Below, piece by piece: positions 8,154 through 17,246 of a stretch of DNA of 47,405 nt; within the stretch, counting starts at the first letter, position 1, and each line of letters starts with the position of its first letter. The notes under the pieces are model-generated. The model worked only from the letters and a program-made list of their open reading frames with translations. It made no database searches and was not told the origin of the DNA. This DNA is from a virus, in IMG/VR virus record IMGVR_UViG_3300046006_002218, positions 1 through 47,405 of that record. One strand, 5' to 3'. The translations under genes were made by a program, and so were the position numbers.

Positions 8154-9201
8154 AGAATTATCGTTTCTATTTAACAAATATTTAAATAGAAATTTTACAA
8201 ATCACGAATTAATGAATCATGGAGGAAAAACAGTTAGTTTTTTAGAAAATGAAATATTAAATTGTAAGGAATATTTAAACTTACCACCGATAAAAATTAA
8301 TTTAAATGAGTTAAAGGTTGCCATTTTATTAAGTGGTCATATTAGGAAAAACTCAATATTAGAGGGTATAAATAAATTTTGTGAATATGAAAATCATCAT
8401 GTTTTTATACACACATGGGATAACATTGGGTTAAAAGACCACTCACTATTACAAGAAACTTTATTAAACGATGAATCCATCCCAACTTCAGTAATTTCTG
8501 AAATAAATAAATTTACTAATGTAAAAAAATACGAAATTGAAAATAATAAAGATTGGATTGAAACTCAAAAAATCACACACCATTATTTTAATTTTTCGTC
8601 ACCAGAAGTTTTTATTAAATCTCAATTATATTCTGTTAATAAATCATATAACTTAATGGATGAATATTCAAAAGAAAATAATATTGAATATGATGTTGTC
8701 ATAAAATTTAGATTTGATTGTGATATGACTGTGTTTAGTTTAAGTGATAAAACAATTTCAAACATAAAAAACCACAATATTATTTTTGCACCTAATTCAG
8801 ACAACGGACATAGCCATATGGATTATGGCACATCTTGTTGGGCTTGTGATAATATGTATTACAAACATAATAGAACAATAGTTCATAATTTTGACCATAC
8901 AAATATTATATGTGATTTATACGCATACGGAAGTAAAAATTCAATGGAAAAATATTGTAATTTATATGGTAATTATGATAAATTAAATAATTCTTTTTTT
9001 AAAGAAAATTTAAAACAATTTAAAATTGTTCCTAATAATACTTTTTTTGACAACGGAAACTATAATTTAAAAGGACATGAAGGACACGTAGATTCTCTAT
9101 ATTATTATAATTGTTCGTATCCGGAAAGATTATTACAACATCATTTAAAAAATTATATGTTAGTAGAATCAAAAGAAATTAAAGCAAATTTAGTTCGATG
9201 A
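8143..9201 (+). CDS. glycosyltransferase-like protein of surface-glycan clusters
   Basis: The product is 352 aa. After an about 55-residue N-terminal segment it shows VAILLSGHIRKN (about 65), HHVFIHTWDN (about 86), SQLYSVNKSYNLM (about 162) and YDVVIKFRFDCDMTV (about 182). This is the order seen in polysaccharide-cluster proteins that have an SGxxR start and an R-x-D metal-type motif, assumed to be glycosyltransferases. The reaction is unproven. The gene is overlapped by 4 bases by the next start (ATGA), so it is part of one translational chain from 7164 to 9956. Confidence 0.55.
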   Translation: MTNEELSFLFNKYLNRNFTNHELMNHGGKTVSFLENEILNCKEYLNLPPIKINLNELKVAILLSGHIRKNSILEGINKFCEYENHHVFIHTWDNIGLKDHSLLQETLLNDESIPTSVISEINKFTNVKKYEIENNKDWIETQKITHHYFNFSSPEVFIKSQLYSVNKSYNLMDEYSKENNIEYDVVIKFRFDCDMTVFSLSDKTISNIKNHNIIFAPNSDNGHSHMDYGTSCWACDNMYYKHNRTIVHNFDHTNIICDLYAYGSKNSMEKYCNLYGNYDKLNNSFFKENLKQFKIVPNNTFFDNGNYNLKGHEGHVDSLYYYNCSYPERLLQHHLKNYMLVESKEIKANLVR

Positions 9202-9956
9202 AAATATTAATAGGGAATACTGGATTAGTTGGGCAAACTTTAAAGGAAAGTATAAATTTTGATTTTGAATATAATTCAAAATCTATTCAAAGTTATTTAC
9301 CACCGGATGGGTGTGACTTGTATTTATCTTGTTTACCGTCAACAAAATGGTTAATTAATAAAGATACAAAGACGGATATTGAAACTATCATAGATATCGT
9401 TAAATTAATAGGTAATGTTAAATATAAAAATATATACGTAATCTCAACTATTGATGTATACGGTAATTCACCTGTAGGGGTCGATGAAGACTTTGACCCT
9501 ATATTTAAAGATTTTTCTTATGGTTCAAATAGATATCTTTTTGAAAAAATGGTGGTAAAACATTTAATCTACGAGAATGTTAAAGTTTTTAGACTACCCG
9601 CTTTGTTCAGTAAAAATATCAAAAAAAACATATTATACGATTTATTACATAATAATAACATTCATATGATTAATAAAAATTCTTCATTCCAATGGTATAA
9701 TTTAAATGATTTAGTGGACGATATAAGTTTGTATGGTGAAAAACACCCTAACGAAGTTATATTTAACTTATTTACAGAACCATTAGAAAGTGAAGAAATA
9801 ATTAATTTATTTCCATCTCATAAAGAAAAGGTCGCTAATTCAGAAATTAAAATACTGTATGACTATACAACCAAATATTCATCAACCGGATACATAAAAC
9901 CTAAAGAGACAGTTTTAAATGAAATTAAAAAATTGGTAAACGAATTTATTTTATAA
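9198..9956 (+). CDS. NAD(P)-dependent epimerase/dehydratase (extended SDR)
   Basis: The product is 252 aa. It has the glycine-rich cofactor loop GNTGLVG (6-12), a VISTIDVYG strand carrying the family's Ser/Thr (about 92-100) and YGSNRYLFEK (about 112-121), where the usual YxxxK appears as YGSNR with Arg replacing Lys. That change may reduce catalysis or the real proton relay may use the neighbouring residues. It is shorter than typical extended SDRs (about 300 aa). The expected role is nucleotide-sugar epimerisation, dehydration or reduction. It converges with the minus-strand gene at 9951, overlapping by 6 bases. Confidence 0.7.
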   Translation: MKILIGNTGLVGQTLKESINFDFEYNSKSIQSYLPPDGCDLYLSCLPSTKWLINKDTKTDIETIIDIVKLIGNVKYKNIYVISTIDVYGNSPVGVDEDFDPIFKDFSYGSNRYLFEKMVVKHLIYENVKVFRLPALFSKNIKKNILYDLLHNNNIHMINKNSSFQWYNLNDLVDDISLYGEKHPNEVIFNLFTEPLESEEIINLFPSHKEKVANSEIKILYDYTTKYSSTGYIKPKETVLNEIKKLVNEFIL

Positions 9957-11060
9957 ACTTAATCTATTAGAATAGTTGAATTTTATTTTTCCTATTGAGA
10001 TTTCTATCGGTAAACACTCATCACTAAAATAATTAATTTGATTAAATAATCTTTCATGACTTTTAATTTTATTAAAATAATTATTTGGGTCTAATAGTTC
10101 TTTGTTTAATATGTTATCAACAATTTTTGAATACTCCATATCGGACATTCCACCTTTATTAGGTAAAATTAAACAACTTTCTTTTAAATCAATATCTTTA
10201 GTAAAGATATTTTGATATAGTAATAATTCCTCTTCAAATATTATGGGAACAATATTGTATACTAAACACTGATAAAAACATACTCGAGTGGGAGTGTCCC
10301 CTCTTAAAACAAACAAATATTTAGTATCCATCAATTCTTGGTTGATGTTTGACATATTACCAATATAAACTTCCGAATTTAATAATAGTATAAAATCTCT
10401 AATTCTTTTAATTAATGGTCTGTCTTCGGAATTGTCGGAATTAAAGGCACCTATAAATGTTAACTCTCGTGTTTTTTCACAACTTACTATTTTTTCCATA
10501 GTAGAAAGTGACTTTGAAATATTTCTATTTAATATATAAGGAATGGTAATCATTCTGTTATGAGTACCTATTTTAAATGTTGTGGTAGTGTTAAAAAAAG
10601 AAACCTCATCCTCATAACTTAAAATAAATATATTATCATCTATTGGTTCAAAAGAAATTTCAAACAAGACATAACTATATAAAATAAAATGCGGAATTTT
10701 TAAATCAGGATTAATGTTATTTTTGACAAAATTATTCCAAAAAAATTTAATAAAATTATCCTTATGACCAACACCAAACGTAGGTGGTTGTACAGTTGGT
10801 ATTAAATCAGGGTACTTATCATAATTTTTTAAATGGTTATAAAGAATATGATGGTTAGCTGGTGTTATATTTCCGTAAATTAGTTTAATAAAATCTATAG
10901 GTATAAACGCAATGTCGGCATCATTAATATCACTAACAACTTCATACTTTAAATTTAACTTACTCAAAAACATATTATATAAATCCATTTCAGATGGAAC
11001 GGACTCATAAAATTTCATTATTTCTTCTAATTCTTTGATGTTATAAATAAAAATCTTCAT
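9951..11060 (-). CDS. exostosin-family (GT47-like) glycosyltransferase
   Basis: The product is 369 aa. The C-terminal half has the exostosin hallmark: a short segment TKYLFVLRGDTPTR (about 258-271) followed by FYQCLVYNIVPIIFEEE (about 275-291), the same order as the PxGD...S.R...GCIPVI block of GT47 proteins. The N-terminus has the DADIAFIPI strand. It is the only minus-strand gene in the glycan block and is divergent from a second exostosin-like gene at 11082, only 21 bases apart. Acceptor and sugar are unknown. Confidence 0.65.
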   Translation of the reverse strand: MKIFIYNIKELEEIMKFYESVPSEMDLYNMFLSKLNLKYEVVSDINDADIAFIPIDFIKLIYGNITPANHHILYNHLKNYDKYPDLIPTVQPPTFGVGHKDNFIKFFWNNFVKNNINPDLKIPHFILYSYVLFEISFEPIDDNIFILSYEDEVSFFNTTTTFKIGTHNRMITIPYILNRNISKSLSTMEKIVSCEKTRELTFIGAFNSDNSEDRPLIKRIRDFILLLNSEVYIGNMSNINQELMDTKYLFVLRGDTPTRVCFYQCLVYNIVPIIFEEELLLYQNIFTKDIDLKESCLILPNKGGMSDMEYSKIVDNILNKELLDPNNYFNKIKSHERLFNQINYFSDECLPIEISIGKIKFNYSNRLSL

Positions 11061-11081
11061 ACTTATTAAATATAAGTTTAT

Positions 11082-12092
11082 ATGTCCAATAATAAATGTT
11101 TTTATATATTAAATATTAACACTGATTTTAATTCAGACTTATTACCAGTTCACATAAATGATAATGAAATAATTGATAATCATTTTATTAAGTTTGACGA
11201 CTATAAATATTTACGGTCTCAATATTCTTTAGAGGTAGTTTTACACAATATGTTTAAAGAACACAAAAAGTTAATAAATAATTATGAAAATTCTGATGTC
11301 GTATTTATCCCCATTTATTTATTTTGCTCCGCATGGTCAAAAAAATATTTTTATGATGTTACTCAAATACTTAATAAAATAAACTTAATCTTACCATTAA
11401 TTAACAACTGTGTTAATGATGGTAAAAAAATTATTATTCCTTATTCAGATGTAATGTGGGAAGATAATAGATGTTTTTTAAACCATTTTAATTTTCACGA
11501 AAACATTTATTTTGTTTGTTATGAAGATGTAATTAGCGATAACAATCAAATTCCGGTTCCTTACTGTACCCACATTAAACAAAACCCAAAAGATTATATT
11601 GTCCCAAAAAACCAAAACAAAAAACATTTAATAAGTTATGCCGGTAGATATCGAAAAGAAATTGATTACTTTAATAATATTGAGGTATTAAACACAAATA
11701 AAGTGATTGATGATAAATGGATTAGTATTAATAATATAGATACATACAATGAAATTGATGAGCTTTATTTAAATAGTCATTTTTCATTACAACCACATGG
11801 AGATAAACAATCGAGAAAAGGGTTTTATCATAGTTTGTTACTTGGATGTATACCGGTAATATTTGACGACAACTATAACACATATGAAAAAGTGTTAGAC
11901 GGAATAGTTAATCTCAAAGATATTTCAGTAATTTTAAACAAAAATGAGAATAATTTTGAAACCGTATTAAATAATGAATTATTAAACATCAATTCAAAAA
12001 TTGACAATATAAATAAAATAAAACATTTATTATTATATGATGAGAATGATTTATCAATTGTTGATTTTATTTTAAATAAAATTAAATTTTAA
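11082..12092 (+). CDS. exostosin-family (GT47-like) glycosyltransferase
   Basis: The product is 336 aa. It has ENSDVVFIPIYLF near the N-terminus (about 68-80), SYAGRYRKEIDY (about 187) and the strong exostosin block SHFSLQPHGDKQSRKGFYHS then LLGCIPVIFDD (about 232-265). The GD-x-S-R and GCIPVIF elements are more canonical than in the divergent neighbour at 9951, so the two are probably distant paralogues with different specificities. The gene is preceded by a short AT-rich gap with no recognised promoter. Confidence 0.75.
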   Translation: MSNNKCFYILNINTDFNSDLLPVHINDNEIIDNHFIKFDDYKYLRSQYSLEVVLHNMFKEHKKLINNYENSDVVFIPIYLFCSAWSKKYFYDVTQILNKINLILPLINNCVNDGKKIIIPYSDVMWEDNRCFLNHFNFHENIYFVCYEDVISDNNQIPVPYCTHIKQNPKDYIVPKNQNKKHLISYAGRYRKEIDYFNNIEVLNTNKVIDDKWISINNIDTYNEIDELYLNSHFSLQPHGDKQSRKGFYHSLLLGCIPVIFDDNYNTYEKVLDGIVNLKDISVILNKNENNFETVLNNELLNINSKIDNINKIKHLLLYDENDLSIVDFILNKIKF

Positions 12093-12114
12093 GTCATACA
12101 AATATATTAAAAAT

Positions 12115-12873
12115 ATGAAATTATCATTAAGTAACTTAGCGTGGGATATCTCCGATAACGACCAAATCTTAACTATATTAAAGACCAACAATATTCATAA
12201 TATTGAAGGTGTTCTAACCAAAATTGATGACTGGAATAAATTATCTAACGATATTTTAATAGAGTATAAAAAAAAATTAGACTCTTACAATATTAAAATG
12301 GAGTCAATTCAGTCAATATTTTATGATGTTAAATGTGATGGAATTAAAGATACAAAAATAGTTTATAAACATATTGACAGACTAATTGAAATATGTAAAA
12401 TATTAGGGGTTAAGGTTATGGTTTTTGGGTCTCCTACTATTAGAAATGGAATCGTTGATGATTCGTTATCTAAAATATTTAAAAGGATTGATAATTCACT
12501 TAACAATACAGGTATTACTCTAACTATTGAACCTAACTCTAAAGTTTATGGAGGGAATTATTTTTATAATATAGAAGAAATTGTTGATTTTATTAAAAAT
12601 AATAAATTTATTAATATTAAAACAATGATTGATACCCATAACTTAAAATTAGAAGGTTACGACCCAATTATTGAATTAAGTAAGTATTATGACTATATTA
12701 ATCATATACATATTTCGGAAATAAAATTGACACCAATTATAAATCCTGATATACATATAAATTTCTCAAATGAACTTAAAAAATTAGGATATAATCAAAT
12801 AATCACATATGAGGTTTTAAAATGTGATAATATTGAATCTGAAATAAAAAAATTTGTTGAGATTTACAACTAA
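12115..12873 (+). CDS. sugar isomerase/epimerase-like TIM barrel (AP endonuclease 2 family)
   Basis: The product is 252 aa with the pattern of xylose-isomerase-like TIM barrels. The starting strand is LSLSNLAW, metal ligands are expected at E in TIEPNSK (about 140), D/H in MIDTHN (about 178-183), H in HIHIS (about 200) and E near the end in ITYEVL (about 234). It would isomerise or epimerise a sugar or sugar acid, consistent with precursor supply for the glycosyltransferases upstream. It follows the exostosin gene by 22 bases on the same strand. The substrate is not predictable. Confidence 0.7.
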   Translation: MKLSLSNLAWDISDNDQILTILKTNNIHNIEGVLTKIDDWNKLSNDILIEYKKKLDSYNIKMESIQSIFYDVKCDGIKDTKIVYKHIDRLIEICKILGVKVMVFGSPTIRNGIVDDSLSKIFKRIDNSLNNTGITLTIEPNSKVYGGNYFYNIEEIVDFIKNNKFINIKTMIDTHNLKLEGYDPIIELSKYYDYINHIHISEIKLTPIINPDIHINFSNELKKLGYNQIITYEVLKCDNIESEIKKFVEIYN

Positions 12874-12890
12874 ACAATTAAAAAAATAAA

Positions 12891-13634
12891 ATGGCTGAAC
12901 AGCGAAAAAAGAAACCAACAACAACTCCGAACTCGGAAGTGACCGGTAAACCGGTAAGTAAAAAAGATTTAATTGCTCAAATTATTAAAAGAAAAACTAA
13001 AGAAAAGTTTTTAACTTTAAATCAAAAAAAATATTACGATACTTTAATTGACAGTGAAATCACAGTTTGTTCGGGACCAGCGGGTGTCGGTAAAAGTTAT
13101 ATAACAATGAAAGCAGCGATTGACTTACTTTCAGACCCAAAAACCCCTTATGAGAAAATAATAATTGTTAGACCGGCTGTAGAGGCAGAAGAAAAATTAG
13201 GTTCACTACCTGGTAATGTTGAAGAAAAGTTAGACCCATACATTTTCCCATCTTATTATTTATTAAATAAAATCATTGGTAAAGAATGTCGAGAAAAACT
13301 TAAAGAGATTGAAGTTATTGAAGTATTTGCATTAGCATTTATGAGAGGTATGAATATTGATAACTCAATATTAATATTTGAAGAGGGTCAAAACGCCTCT
13401 CCAAGTCAAATGAAACTTCTGTTAACAAGAATAGGTTATAATAGTAAATTTTTTATATCAGGAGATGTTGAACAGTCAGATAAATATAAAAATAAAACAT
13501 TGAGTGGGTTATGGGACGCAATTGAAAAATTTAGAGACGATGATTATGTTTCAACATTTGAATTTAAAGATAAAAATGATATTGTTAGAAATCCATTAAT
13601 AAGTAAAATATTAGAAAAATACGAAGACAAATAG
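12891..13634 (+). CDS. phoH: PhoH-like ATPase
   Basis: The product is 247 aa. Walker A is GPAGVGKS (62-69), the Walker B region is ILIFEEGQNAS (160-170) with the PhoH-type acidic pair plus GQN, and IIVRPAVEAEEKLGSLPG (90-108) is a PhoH signature. Family members are ATP-binding, helicase-like proteins widespread in marine and other phages; the phage role is not settled. A lysine-rich N-terminal tail of about 40 residues precedes the ATPase core. Two hairpins, the second with a long T-run, end the transcript directly after the stop. Confidence 0.9.
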   Translation: MAEQRKKKPTTTPNSEVTGKPVSKKDLIAQIIKRKTKEKFLTLNQKKYYDTLIDSEITVCSGPAGVGKSYITMKAAIDLLSDPKTPYEKIIIVRPAVEAEEKLGSLPGNVEEKLDPYIFPSYYLLNKIIGKECREKLKEIEVIEVFALAFMRGMNIDNSILIFEEGQNASPSQMKLLLTRIGYNSKFFISGDVEQSDKYKNKTLSGLWDAIEKFRDDDYVSTFEFKDKNDIVRNPLISKILEKYEDK

Positions 13635-13700
13635 TCTCAAAAAGACTAATTTAATAGAAAAGATAAGTAACTATATTTTAGTTTACTTATCTTTTTTTTT
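13632..13700 (+). terminator. tandem hairpins with T-run after phoH
   Basis: A small hairpin TAGTCT-caaaa-AGACTA (13632-13648) includes the stop codon. A second stem, AAAGATAAGTAA (13659-13670) against its complement at about 13681-13694 with one bulged base, is followed by nine T residues. This is a convincing intrinsic terminator ending the transcript that carries the glycan genes and phoH. Confidence 0.85.
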
Positions 13701-13717
13701 ATATAACTTTTATTGAT

Positions 13718-14320
13718 ATGAGAATTGGTATAGAAATTAATGGAGTATTAAGAAATACTTTGGGAAAAATTGAACAAACTTATCAAAAATTTTTAATTGA
13801 TAAAACAGATGGTATAGAGAATGAGGACTCTTTTGAATATAAGATGACTTATCCAATAAACAGTTTAACGTTAAACGAACATTTCGCATTTCCGGATGAG
13901 AATGAATTATATTCATTTTTATATGAAGAATTTGCTATGGAAATTTTTGGTCACGCACAGTCTTCAGAATATAATACTTTTACTGATTTAAACGAGGTTT
14001 ACGTCTCTTTAAGAGATAATAATGACTTACTAATAGTTTCTGATGAAATAGGTAAATCAAAACCCGCATCACTGTTCTTTTTATCCAAATTTGGTTGTCA
14101 ATTAGAAAAAGTGAAATTTTACAGTAATTCAACAATTAATTCAATGTGGGATGAAATTGATATTTTACTTACATCAAATCCAGACTTATTATTGGAATAT
14201 CCTTCAGATAAAATATTAATAAAATATGATACTGAGTATAATGAGAATATTAGCACAATCCATTCTATAAAATCAATAAAAGAATTGGAGGATAAATTAA
14301 AACAAATTTTAGAATGTTAA
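13718..14320 (+). CDS. HAD-like protein with altered motif I
   Basis: The product is 200 aa. The first residues, RIGIEINGVLRN, align with HAD motif I (DxDGVL), but both catalytic aspartates are replaced (E and N). Later segments LLIVSDEIGKSKPASLFFL (motif II/III region with Lys, about 109-127) and DEIDILLTSNPDLL (motif IV region, about 146-159) fit the fold. Loss of the nucleophile argues that it no longer works as a phosphatase and may bind a ligand or partner instead. It overlaps the next gene by 7 bases. Confidence 0.55.
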   Translation: MRIGIEINGVLRNTLGKIEQTYQKFLIDKTDGIENEDSFEYKMTYPINSLTLNEHFAFPDENELYSFLYEEFAMEIFGHAQSSEYNTFTDLNEVYVSLRDNNDLLIVSDEIGKSKPASLFFLSKFGCQLEKVKFYSNSTINSMWDEIDILLTSNPDLLLEYPSDKILIKYDTEYNENISTIHSIKSIKELEDKLKQILEC

Positions 14321-14592
14321 AAGTATTAGGAGAAAACTACTATGTAGATTTGGATAAAATAGATGATTATGTCCAAATAAAAACAAAAAAGAATATCACA
14401 TCAGGTGATACGGAAGGTACAGCCATTAGTATAATTAAATATGAGACTATTAAGTTAATGTTAGAAATAATTATGGATGAACCTGAAGAGATTGACGAAC
14501 AATTAGGAGCTAAAGGAACTAACAATTTATCCATACCCTTTAAATTAGCGTTTAATACTCTATTATATAAAAAATTACTAAATAAAATATAA
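14314..14592 (+). CDS. hypothetical protein, 92 aa
   Basis: A small protein of mixed charge with no recognised domain. It starts with a strand-rich segment (VLGENYYVDLDKIDDYVQIK) followed by acidic and helical parts. Its start lies inside the end of the HAD-like gene and the next gene begins 5 bases after its stop, so it belongs to one operon with both. No function is proposed. Confidence 0.5.
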   Translation: MLKVLGENYYVDLDKIDDYVQIKTKKNITSGDTEGTAISIIKYETIKLMLEIIMDEPEEIDEQLGAKGTNNLSIPFKLAFNTLLYKKLLNKI

Positions 14593-14597
14593 TTAAC

Positions 14598-15662
14598 ATG
14601 ACACAAGAACAAATTACAAAACTAGAACAGTCAATTCAAAACATGAAAGATAAAAAATCAAGAATTTATCTTTTAGCACAAGACACTAAAGGTAATGCAA
14701 AAGCCTCTGTTGCTTACATATACGATTTAGGTATGACATTACTAAAAAATGGATATAATCCAATTATCTTACACGAAACTCCGGACTATACTGGTGTTGG
14801 AGAATGGTTAGGTGAAGAATATATGACATCATTACCTCATAAAACTATTGAGGGTCAAAATTTAGAAATTGCACCTGAAGATTTAATTGTTATCCCTGAA
14901 TTATATGGATTTGTTATGAGTCAAATTGCAAAGTTACCTTGTGGTAAAATTGTATTATCTCAAGCTCACGACCATATTTTGGAAACTCTACAACCAGGTC
15001 AAACATGGTCACAATTAGGGTTTTATAAATGTATAACAACATCTGAAACTCAAAAAGAATATATTGAAAATCTTATGAGGGGTATTTCAATTGATGTTCT
15101 AAAACCATTTATTTCAGACAAATTTAAACCTAATCCATTACCGGCAAAACCAATTATCGCAATTCACGCTAGAGAACAAAGAGAAGCTGTTAATATGATT
15201 AAAAGTTTTTATATTAAATTTCCACAATACAGATGGATAACTTTTAGAGATATGAGAGGATTAACTATTGACGAATTCGCAACCGCAATGAAAGATTGTT
15301 TTCTATCTGTTTGGATTGATGAGACAAGTTCTTACGGAACATTTCCATTAGAATCTATGAAATGTAAAATACCTGTTGTTGGTTTAGCACCAAACTTAGT
15401 CCCTGAATGGATGAATGAAGATAACGGTATATGGGTGAATAATAAAACTCAAATGGTTGATTATGTTGCCGACTTTTTACAAAATTGGTTAGAAGATAGT
15501 ATTAATGAAAATTTAGAACAAGAAATTATTAAAACAGCGGAAAATTTAAGTACTAAAGAAGATTTTGAAAAAATAGCAACAAACTTATTTGAAGGATACC
15601 TAACAAAAAGATTAGAATCATTTGAAGAACAATTAAATAAACTACAAACAATAGAAGAATAA
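14598..15662 (+). CDS. GT-B (GT4-like) glycosyltransferase
   Basis: The product is 354 aa. It has an N-terminal Rossmann-like region (RIYLLAQDTKGNAKAS, about 22-37) and a C-terminal donor domain with AIHAREQREAVNMIKSF (about 190), SVWIDETSSYGTFPLESMKC (about 236-255, matching the E-x7-E region of GT4 enzymes) and PVVGLAPNLVPEWM. It probably transfers a sugar from an activated donor. It lies one base upstream of a GT2 gene, suggesting the two act together. The position next to the late sigma gene may place them in a separate, later-expressed operon. Confidence 0.65.
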   Translation: MTQEQITKLEQSIQNMKDKKSRIYLLAQDTKGNAKASVAYIYDLGMTLLKNGYNPIILHETPDYTGVGEWLGEEYMTSLPHKTIEGQNLEIAPEDLIVIPELYGFVMSQIAKLPCGKIVLSQAHDHILETLQPGQTWSQLGFYKCITTSETQKEYIENLMRGISIDVLKPFISDKFKPNPLPAKPIIAIHAREQREAVNMIKSFYIKFPQYRWITFRDMRGLTIDEFATAMKDCFLSVWIDETSSYGTFPLESMKCKIPVVGLAPNLVPEWMNEDNGIWVNNKTQMVDYVADFLQNWLEDSINENLEQEIIKTAENLSTKEDFEKIATNLFEGYLTKRLESFEEQLNKLQTIEE

Positions 15663-15663
15663 T

Positions 15664-16470
15664 ATGGAAAATTACTTTGACGTATCAGTTATATTACCGA
15701 TTAAATCGGCAACCGCACCATTTTTTGAGGATTACTTTAAAAAATGTATTGAATCATTAAACAATCAAAAATTAAGAATTAATGAATTAGTTATTGTTCA
15801 CACAAATGAAACACCATTAGTTGAACTTCTTAACGATTATGACTTTGGTGATTTAAATGTTGTTAAATTAGAATGGGAAAAAGACCCTAATTACGCAGCA
15901 CAAGTTAATCACGGTGTTAGAAATTCTAAATCTCAATGGATTTCATTATTTGAATTTGATGATGAGTATTCAAATATATGGTTTAAAAATGTTGAGGTTT
16001 ATGCAAACGCATATCCTAATATAGACGCGTTTTTACCAATAGTTGTTGATACAGACCAAAAAGGTAAATTTGCCGGGTTCACTAATGAAGCCACTTTCGC
16101 AGCAAACTTCACACCTGAAATGGGTATTTTAACACATGATACTTTATTAGATTATCAAAATTTCCAATCATCAGGAATGGTAATTAAAAAATCAAAATTT
16201 GTTGATTATGGATTACTTAAACCATCGTTTAAATTAACGTTTGGATATGAATTATTCTTACGACTAACACATAATTCTATTAACATAATGTCTATACCAA
16301 GAATAGGTTATAAACATACAAATTTAAGAGATGGTTCAATCTTTTGGAATTACAAAAATGGTAGGGACATTTTAACTCCGGAAGAAGTTAAATTTTGGAT
16401 TGAATCCGCAAAAAAAGAATATTTTTTCATTAATGACAGAGCAATAAAATTTGAATCTCAAGAATCTTAA
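15664..16470 (+). CDS. GT2 (GT-A) glycosyltransferase
   Basis: The product is 268 aa. It shows the GT2 start VSVILPIKSATAPFFEDYFK (about 6-25), a first-half acidic strand end and the metal-binding FEFDDEYS (about 98-105, DD motif). The later part has SGMVIKKSKFVDYG and GYELFLRL (about 172-200), where the family's catalytic-base region is expected. It is shorter than the double-domain enzyme at 4970. Its stop overlaps the ATG of the sigma gene by one base. Confidence 0.75.
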   Translation: MENYFDVSVILPIKSATAPFFEDYFKKCIESLNNQKLRINELVIVHTNETPLVELLNDYDFGDLNVVKLEWEKDPNYAAQVNHGVRNSKSQWISLFEFDDEYSNIWFKNVEVYANAYPNIDAFLPIVVDTDQKGKFAGFTNEATFAANFTPEMGILTHDTLLDYQNFQSSGMVIKKSKFVDYGLLKPSFKLTFGYELFLRLTHNSINIMSIPRIGYKHTNLRDGSIFWNYKNGRDILTPEEVKFWIESAKKEYFFINDRAIKFESQES

Positions 16471-17219
16471 TGACTGAAAATATTAATTTAACAGGAGATA
16501 CAAATGTTGAGTTAAAAAAGAAAGGTAGAAAACCAACACAAGCAAATTATTTTGATGTTAGAGAAGAATTAGCTGTTGTCAGATTTTTAGAATCATCGTC
16601 GTATGAAGAAAAAAATAAGATTTACAACGAATTTTTAAAAAAACCTTTAGACAAGATGATATCTTCAATTATACGAAGATACAAATTATATAGAAAAGAC
16701 ATGGATTTCACAGATATACATGTAGACACTCACTCGTTTTTAATGACAAAAATAGATAAGTTTAAACCTTCTCGTGAAAAGAAGGCTTATTCTTATTTTG
16801 GCACAATATGTAAAAACTATTTAATGGGTCAAATCATTAAAGACCAAAAAGAAACCAATAGAAAGATATCATATGAAGATATTTCATCAAATTTAGAAAA
16901 TAATGAAAACTTTGCATATTACATAGAGAATGACAGCTTAGATTCTGAAAAAGTTATCAAACACTTTTTAATTGAATTGGAAAGATTTATTAGAGAGGAG
17001 AATTTATCGGAAAATGAAATTAAGTTAGGTCACGCACTTTATGATATTTTTGAAAACTATGATTCAATATTTATAGGTAACGATAATAATAAATTTAATA
17101 AAAATATTATTTTATTGTCTTTAAGAGAGATGACCAATCTTTCAACTAAAGAAATTAGAGGGTCAATGAGAAAATACAAAAACATGTATTACACATTAAT
17201 TCAAAATATGGTTAACTAA
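16470..17219 (+). CDS. gp55: late-transcription sigma factor, gp55-like
   Basis: The product is 249 aa. The centre (about 95-135) has FKPSREKKAYSYFGTICKN followed by a basic helix (QIIKDQKETNRK), the pattern of sigma region 2 and of T4 gp55. The C-terminal part, SLREMTNLSTKEIRGSMRKY, reads as a helix-turn-helix that could act like region 4. T4 gp55 is 185 aa; this protein has a longer, basic N-terminus and that C-terminal addition. It would direct host RNA polymerase to late promoters, the best candidates here being the TATTTAT motifs. The virion operon starts 27 bases downstream. Confidence 0.7.
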   Translation: MTENINLTGDTNVELKKKGRKPTQANYFDVREELAVVRFLESSSYEEKNKIYNEFLKKPLDKMISSIIRRYKLYRKDMDFTDIHVDTHSFLMTKIDKFKPSREKKAYSYFGTICKNYLMGQIIKDQKETNRKISYEDISSNLENNENFAYYIENDSLDSEKVIKHFLIELERFIREENLSENEIKLGHALYDIFENYDSIFIGNDNNKFNKNIILLSLREMTNLSTKEIRGSMRKYKNMYYTLIQNMVN

Positions 17220-17235
17220 AAAACAATAAATTAAA

Positions 17236-17243
17236 TATTTATC
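17236..17243 (+). promoter_or_regulatory. late-promoter-like motif TATTTATC
   Basis: The motif lies between the sigma gene and the first gene of the plus-strand virion operon, only 3 bases before the ATG at 17247. If it is a -10 element the transcript would be leaderless or start inside the gene. Confidence 0.4.
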
Positions 17244-17246
17244 ATT

